Assembly: GCA_029865285.1 (NCBI GenBank)
Contig: JAOUHE010000001.1
Location: 1 to 35,745 of the forward strand
Origin: Chloroflexota bacterium
GTDB lineage: Bacteria > Chloroflexota > Limnocylindria > QHBO01
Direction of reading: 5' to 3'
Length of the DNA: 35,745 bases
The notes under the pieces are model-generated. The model had not been told where the DNA came from, ran no database searches, and worked only from the letters and a program-made list of their open reading frames with translations. A program made the translations under genes and the position numbers. Below are positions 32,214 through 35,745 of this stretch, one piece after another. Position 1 is the first letter of the stretch; the number at the start of each line of letters is the position of its first letter.

Positions 32214-35021
32214 ATGGACATTCTCGTCATCGGCGCAGGGGGCTACGTCGGCGGTCGACTCGTCCCGCAGCTCCTGGCCGCCGGCCACCATCTGACCCTC
32301 GCCTCCCGACAGCCGGCCATGGTGGCCCACCGCTTCCCGGAGGCGAAGGTCCTCGCGGCCAATCCTCTCGACCCGGCTCTACTTCGCGAAATCGTCCGCC
32401 CCGTCGAGGTGGTCTACCACCTTCCCGAGACGATCGTGCGTCACGGCTCAGAGGCATGGGCGGGCGAAGTCGCTGCGGCTGAAGCGATCGGCGAGGCGGT
32501 TGCGGCGGTCGGCGCGAAGCGAATCATCGTCCTCGGGAAGCTTGCGGAGGGTCCGGTGAACGCGCCGTCGTCCAGGCCGGGCGCGCGCGGCGACCGCGGT
32601 GAAGCCCTGGCCCGTGGTGGAGTGCCTGTCCTCGAGTTTCGCGCGTCGCTGATCATCGGCTCGGGGAGCGCCACGTTCGAGATGGTGCGCCACCTTGCCG
32701 ATCGCGTCAGGATGATGCGGAGTCCGCGATGGGCGGACTATCGAGCCCAGCCCATCGCCGTCCGCGATGTCCTCTCATACCTGGTCGCGGCGCTCGACAG
32801 GGACGACGCGGGAGTCGTGGAGATCGGCGGGCCGGAGGTCCTGTCGTTCGCGGAGATGCTCCTCGGCTACGGTCGGATCGGAGGCGTGCGGCGCTTCCGG
32901 ATCCCGCTGCCCGCTGCCACGCCGTGGCTGAGCGATGCGCTGGTCAGCCTCGTCTCGCCCCTGCCAAGGGGCGCCGCGGCCGCCATCATCGAGCGGCTCC
33001 GCCACGGAGTGGTTGTCCGAGATGGCTCGGCGGCGGCAACGTTCCCGATCTCCCCCCTCACCTACGCCCAAGCGATCAAGCTGGCGCTTGCGCGGACCAA
33101 GGACAACCAGGTCGAGACGGCCTGGTTCGACACGTTCGAGAGCCGTCGCTCGCCCGGGCGAACGGACCCCGAGCCCCTCGATCCGCCCTCTCCGGAGACG
33201 GCCGCCGCGGGGCGACGGTTGCTCATCGATCGGCGATCACTGGGGATCGCCGCCGACGGCGACCGGGTCTTCGCGGAGGTGGAGCGGCTCGGCGGAAACG
33301 CCGGATGGCCGGCCGCCAACTTCCTGTGGCGCCTCCGCGGGCTCATCGATCGGTTGGTAGGCGGCATCGGGATGCGGTTCGGACGCCGAGACCAGGCGCG
33401 CCTCCGGGTGGGGGATGTCGTCGATTTCTGGCGAGTCGAGTCGCTCGAGCGGCCTCGGCTCCTCCGCCTGCGGGCCGACATGCGGGTGCCCGGTCGCGCC
33501 TGGCTCCAGTACGAGGTTGACTCGACCCGGGAGGGGTCCCGGCTCACCCAGACGGCGTACTTCATTCCCCACGGGCTGGCCGGGTACGCCTACTGGTACC
33601 TCCTCCTTCCGATCCATGGAATGATCTTCCGAGCCATGGTCCGCGTCCTCGCCGAGCGAGCGTCAGCGGGCACCGAGGCGGATGGGGGGTCCGCGTTGCG
33701 GGACGGGTCGCGAATAGCGGTCCTCGGCGGCGGACCGGCAGGTTCGCTCTTCTCCACCTTCGCGTTTGACATGGCCGCGAGCGCCGGCCTCCGGATCGAG
33801 GTGGATATCTACGAGCCCCGGACGTTCGAACAGCCGGGCCCGATCGGCTGCAACATGTGCGGCGGGATCGTTTCCGAAACGCTCGTCCAGAATCTCGCAT
33901 CGGACGGGCTGTCGCTCTCCAGCAATGTCGTCCAGCGCGGGATCGACTCGTACGTGCTGCACACGGACGTTGGCGGCGTCCGCATCCCTACTCCCCATGA
34001 AGAGATGCGGATCGGCGCCGTCCATCGAGGCGGCGGACCACTCGATGTCAAGGATTCGAAGTGGGAGTCCTTCGACCGGGACCTCCTGGATGGCGCGGTT
34101 GAGCGTGGTGCGCATGTGATCCAGGCAAGGGTCGAGGAGGTTTCGCGTGTCGACGGCCGGCCGACCCTCCGGGTCCGCGGTGCCGAACCGCGGCCGTATG
34201 ACCTGGCCGTCGTCGCCACCGGCGTGAACACCTCGATCCTCAAGACCTTCGAGGGGCTCGGACTCGGCTACAAGCGGCCGCACCTGACCAAGACGCTCAT
34301 CCGCGAGTACTACCTTGGTGAAGAGGCCATCAGCGCGTCCCTTGGCACGTCCATGCACGTCTTCCTGCTGAACATCCCGCGCCTCGAGTTCGCCGCACTC
34401 ATCCCCAAGGGCGACTACGTCACGATGTGTCTCCTTGGCGACGAGATCGACAACGCCCTCGGCGACGCCTTCGCGTCAGCCCCGGAGGTGCGAGCGGTCA
34501 TGCCCGCCGGATGGGACCCGGTGTCCGTCTCCTGCCAGTGCCTCCCTCACATCAATGTCCACGGTGTGGAGAAGCCCTACGCGAACCGTGTCGTGTTCAT
34601 CGGCGACAGCGGCGTGACTCGACTCTACAAGGACGGGATTGGCGCGGCCTACCGCACGGCCAAGGCGGCCGCTCACACGGCCATCTTCGAGGGAATCTCT
34701 GAGCGGGCGTTCCACGACCACTACCAGCCCGTCTGTCGGTCCATCCGGAACGACAACCGGATCGGCAAGTTTGCGTTCGTCCTCACCCGACTCGCGCAGC
34801 GGCTCCCCGCCCTGCGCCGCGCGATCGTCACGATCAGCCGGGACGAGCAGGTCCACGGAAGGCGGCCGCGGATGAGTGGGATCCTGTGGGACATGTTCTC
34901 GGGCAGCGCGCCCTACGGCGACATCCTCAAGCGGATGGTCCACCCTGCGCTGATCGGGCGCGTGGTCCTGGCGCTCCCGGGCGCTCTGGCCGCCGGCGCA
35001 CGCAGGAGTGCCACGAAGTGA
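32214..35021 (+). CDS. Three-part fusion: NAD(P)-binding SDR-like domain + DUF2867 + geranylgeranyl-reductase-like FAD oxidoreductase
   Basis: 935 residues from ATG 32214 (GTG 32211 is also possible; GAGGGGA lies at 32194-32200). Part 1 (~1-310) is an atypical SDR/NmrA-like Rossmann domain starting MDILVIGAGGYVGGRL. Part 2 (~350-485) is a DUF2867 domain (GGNAGWPAANFLWRLRG, RVGDVVDFWRVE, YWYLLLPIHGMIF). These two are often joined in ~480-residue proteins. Part 3 (~500-935) begins after a ~20-residue Ala/Gly/Ser linker with IAVLGGGPAGS (GGGPAG 505-510) and the GPIGCNMCGGIVSE motif (546-551 CNMCGG), and has the later FAD motif VVFIGDSGVTRLYKDGIGAAY, as in geranylgeranyl-reductase-like flavoproteins that reduce isoprenoid or lipid double bonds. 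The frame is continuous across both joints. The combination suggests a reductase for a lipid or quinone-like substrate with NAD(P)H handling in one chain; the substrate is unknown. Confidence 0.85.
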   Translation: MDILVIGAGGYVGGRLVPQLLAAGHHLTLASRQPAMVAHRFPEAKVLAANPLDPALLREIVRPVEVVYHLPETIVRHGSEAWAGEVAAAEAIGEAVAAVGAKRIIVLGKLAEGPVNAPSSRPGARGDRGEALARGGVPVLEFRASLIIGSGSATFEMVRHLADRVRMMRSPRWADYRAQPIAVRDVLSYLVAALDRDDAGVVEIGGPEVLSFAEMLLGYGRIGGVRRFRIPLPAATPWLSDALVSLVSPLPRGAAAAIIERLRHGVVVRDGSAAATFPISPLTYAQAIKLALARTKDNQVETAWFDTFESRRSPGRTDPEPLDPPSPETAAAGRRLLIDRRSLGIAADGDRVFAEVERLGGNAGWPAANFLWRLRGLIDRLVGGIGMRFGRRDQARLRVGDVVDFWRVESLERPRLLRLRADMRVPGRAWLQYEVDSTREGSRLTQTAYFIPHGLAGYAYWYLLLPIHGMIFRAMVRVLAERASAGTEADGGSALRDGSRIAVLGGGPAGSLFSTFAFDMAASAGLRIEVDIYEPRTFEQPGPIGCNMCGGIVSETLVQNLASDGLSLSSNVVQRGIDSYVLHTDVGGVRIPTPHEEMRIGAVHRGGGPLDVKDSKWESFDRDLLDGAVERGAHVIQARVEEVSRVDGRPTLRVRGAEPRPYDLAVVATGVNTSILKTFEGLGLGYKRPHLTKTLIREYYLGEEAISASLGTSMHVFLLNIPRLEFAALIPKGDYVTMCLLGDEIDNALGDAFASAPEVRAVMPAGWDPVSVSCQCLPHINVHGVEKPYANRVVFIGDSGVTRLYKDGIGAAYRTAKAAAHTAIFEGISERAFHDHYQPVCRSIRNDNRIGKFAFVLTRLAQRLPALRRAIVTISRDEQVHGRRPRMSGILWDMFSGSAPYGDILKRMVHPALIGRVVLALPGALAAGARRSATK

Positions 35022-35170
35022 CACCAGGGGCGATCAATTGGAGTCCGAGCTCTTCCCACCAACGTGACCTTGGCCCACTGACGGGTCGGCTCTGTCGGCT
35101 CCACCTCGCTGGGTGACGCTGACGGCGAACGGCCGGGTGGCGCCCGCCCTGATCGTGACGGTGCGGGCGG
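35022..35170. other. Intergenic spacer without recognised feature
   Basis: Gap between the convergent fusion gene and cupin gene. I see no credible gene and no clear terminator hairpin. Confidence 0.35.
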
Positions 35171-35524
35171 TCAGACCTCCGTCGGGCCGAGGGGCGGTGG
35201 CGCGGCAGGCTCCCTGGACGCCGGCTTCGGCTCCTTGAGCTCGACGAAGATCACGTGCGTCTCGCTGTCGCCGATGTTCTCGCCGACATGGCGCTGAGCG
35301 GCCAGCCACCGGGTCAGGCCAGGCTCGAACGCCATATCGGTGCTGTTCGTCCCATCACTCAGGCGACGGCGGAATGCGCTCAGCGTGACCATGACGCTGT
35401 CCGGGTGGTCATGCGGCGTGGTCTTGTCGCCGGGTCGATCTCGGTACTCGAGGACGCGGACGCGCTCGTTCTCCATCTCCACGTGATACAGCTCAGGGTT
35501 GGTCAGGACGGGGTCATCATGCAT
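35171..35524 (-). CDS. Small single-domain cupin protein
   Basis: 117 residues from ATG 35522-35524. The cupin metal motif shows as PHDHP (H38 and H40), preceded by NERVRVLEYRDRPGDKT, and a second His lies in ETHVIFVELK near the end of the barrel. The C-terminal ~20 residues are Pro/Glu-rich and likely disordered. Proteins of this form are usually annotated as cytoplasmic cupins of unknown function; a metal-bound sensor or small dioxygenase-like role cannot be shown. No strong ribosome site. The msrA gene precedes it on the same strand with a short gap. Confidence 0.8.
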   Translation of the reverse strand: MHDDPVLTNPELYHVEMENERVRVLEYRDRPGDKTTPHDHPDSVMVTLSAFRRRLSDGTNSTDMAFEPGLTRWLAAQRHVGENIGDSETHVIFVELKEPKPASREPAAPPPLGPTEV

Positions 35525-35552
35525 GCGGGCAAGACTATCGGGTCCGCCCGTC

Positions 35553-35745
35553 CTACGCTTTCACCCCAAGCCCGACAGGGCACGCCACGCCGGTGCCGTG
35601 GTCGGGACAATACCCGTTTGGGTTCTTGGCGAGGTACTGCTGGTGGTAGTCCTCGGCGAAGTAGAACTCCGGCGCGTCGACGATCTCGGTCGTGATCGGT
35701 CCATAGCCGGCCTTCGTCAACTCGGCCTGGTAGGCGTCACGTGAC
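35553..35745 (-). CDS. msrA: Peptide methionine sulfoxide reductase MsrA, C-terminal part (cut by window)
   Basis: The minus-strand frame from the window edge to TAG at 35553-35555 reads 64 residues ending EFYFAEDYHQQYLAKNPNGY followed by CPDHGTGVACPVGLGVKA. The AEDYHQQYLAKNPNGYC pattern is the MsrA C-terminal signature; the Cys residues after it fit resolving cysteines. The catalytic N-terminal GCFW motif lies outside the window. MsrA repairs methionine-S-sulfoxide with thioredoxin. The cupin gene follows 28 bases later and may share its transcript. Confidence 0.9.
   Translation of the reverse strand, partial: SRDAYQAELTKAGYGPITTEIVDAPEFYFAEDYHQQYLAKNPNGYCPDHGTGVACPVGLGVKA

Noticed and set aside
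35034..35309. 91-codon minus-strand frame overlapping the cupin gene
   Set aside because: Overlaps the cupin coding region in another frame and has Arg/Ala/Gly-rich shadow composition with no motif.

Overview
The window is a GC-rich, gene-dense piece of bacterial chromosome with short intergenic gaps, frequent GTG/TTG starts and several 1-8 base gene junctions. I see no rRNA, tRNA, CRISPR array, insertion sequence or phage gene. The gene mix (VorB-type 2-oxoacid:ferredoxin oxidoreductase, class II xylose isomerase with a sugar ABC importer, RND pump without periplasmic adaptor or outer-membrane partner, FG-GAP/ASPIC protein, vanadium-haloperoxidase-like protein, DUF2867 fusion) would fit an uncultured Chloroflexota lineage (Limnocylindria-like). 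That placement is inference from gene content; a GC-rich actinobacterial relative is not excluded.

Left part (1-13440). The window opens inside a membrane protein gene that converges on a four-gene minus-strand operon for a ferredoxin-dependent 2-oxoacid oxidoreductase (delta, alpha, beta, gamma). Divergent from it is a small membrane-anchored, beta-helix-like protein, followed by a small unknown gene and a YtcJ-type amidohydrolase. Then comes a plus-strand group: RND exporter, ECF sigma factor, zinc-finger anti-sigma factor and a beta-propeller lipoprotein. This converges on a membrane-anchored SH3-like/propeller protein.

Middle part (13441-20637). A RhlE-type DEAD-box RNA helicase and a DUF2269-like membrane protein are followed by minus-strand genes for an FG-GAP/ASPIC extracellular protein, a broken M24-peptidase-like fragment and an aldose 1-epimerase. 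A secreted vanadium-haloperoxidase-like protein is divergent from the FG-GAP gene.

Xylose region (20638-30240). An SDR and a Gfo/Idh/MocA sugar dehydrogenase are divergent from a ROK repressor that leads into xylF-xylH-xylG (binding lipoprotein, permease, single-domain ATPase). These converge on xylA-xylB. The promoter regions of the ROK gene and of xylA share a 19-bp motif (14 of 19 identical) overlapping the likely -10 elements, which I propose as the operator of the ROK repressor. Strong hairpins after the repressor gene and after xylF may set the relative expression of regulator, binding protein and membrane parts.

Right part (30241-35745). An ABC-2 exporter pair is divergent from a gene for an unusual three-part fusion: an NAD(P)-binding SDR-like domain, a DUF2867 domain and a geranylgeranyl-reductase-like FAD oxidoreductase. 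This fusion is the least ordinary item in the window. The end carries a cupin gene and the C-terminal part of MsrA.
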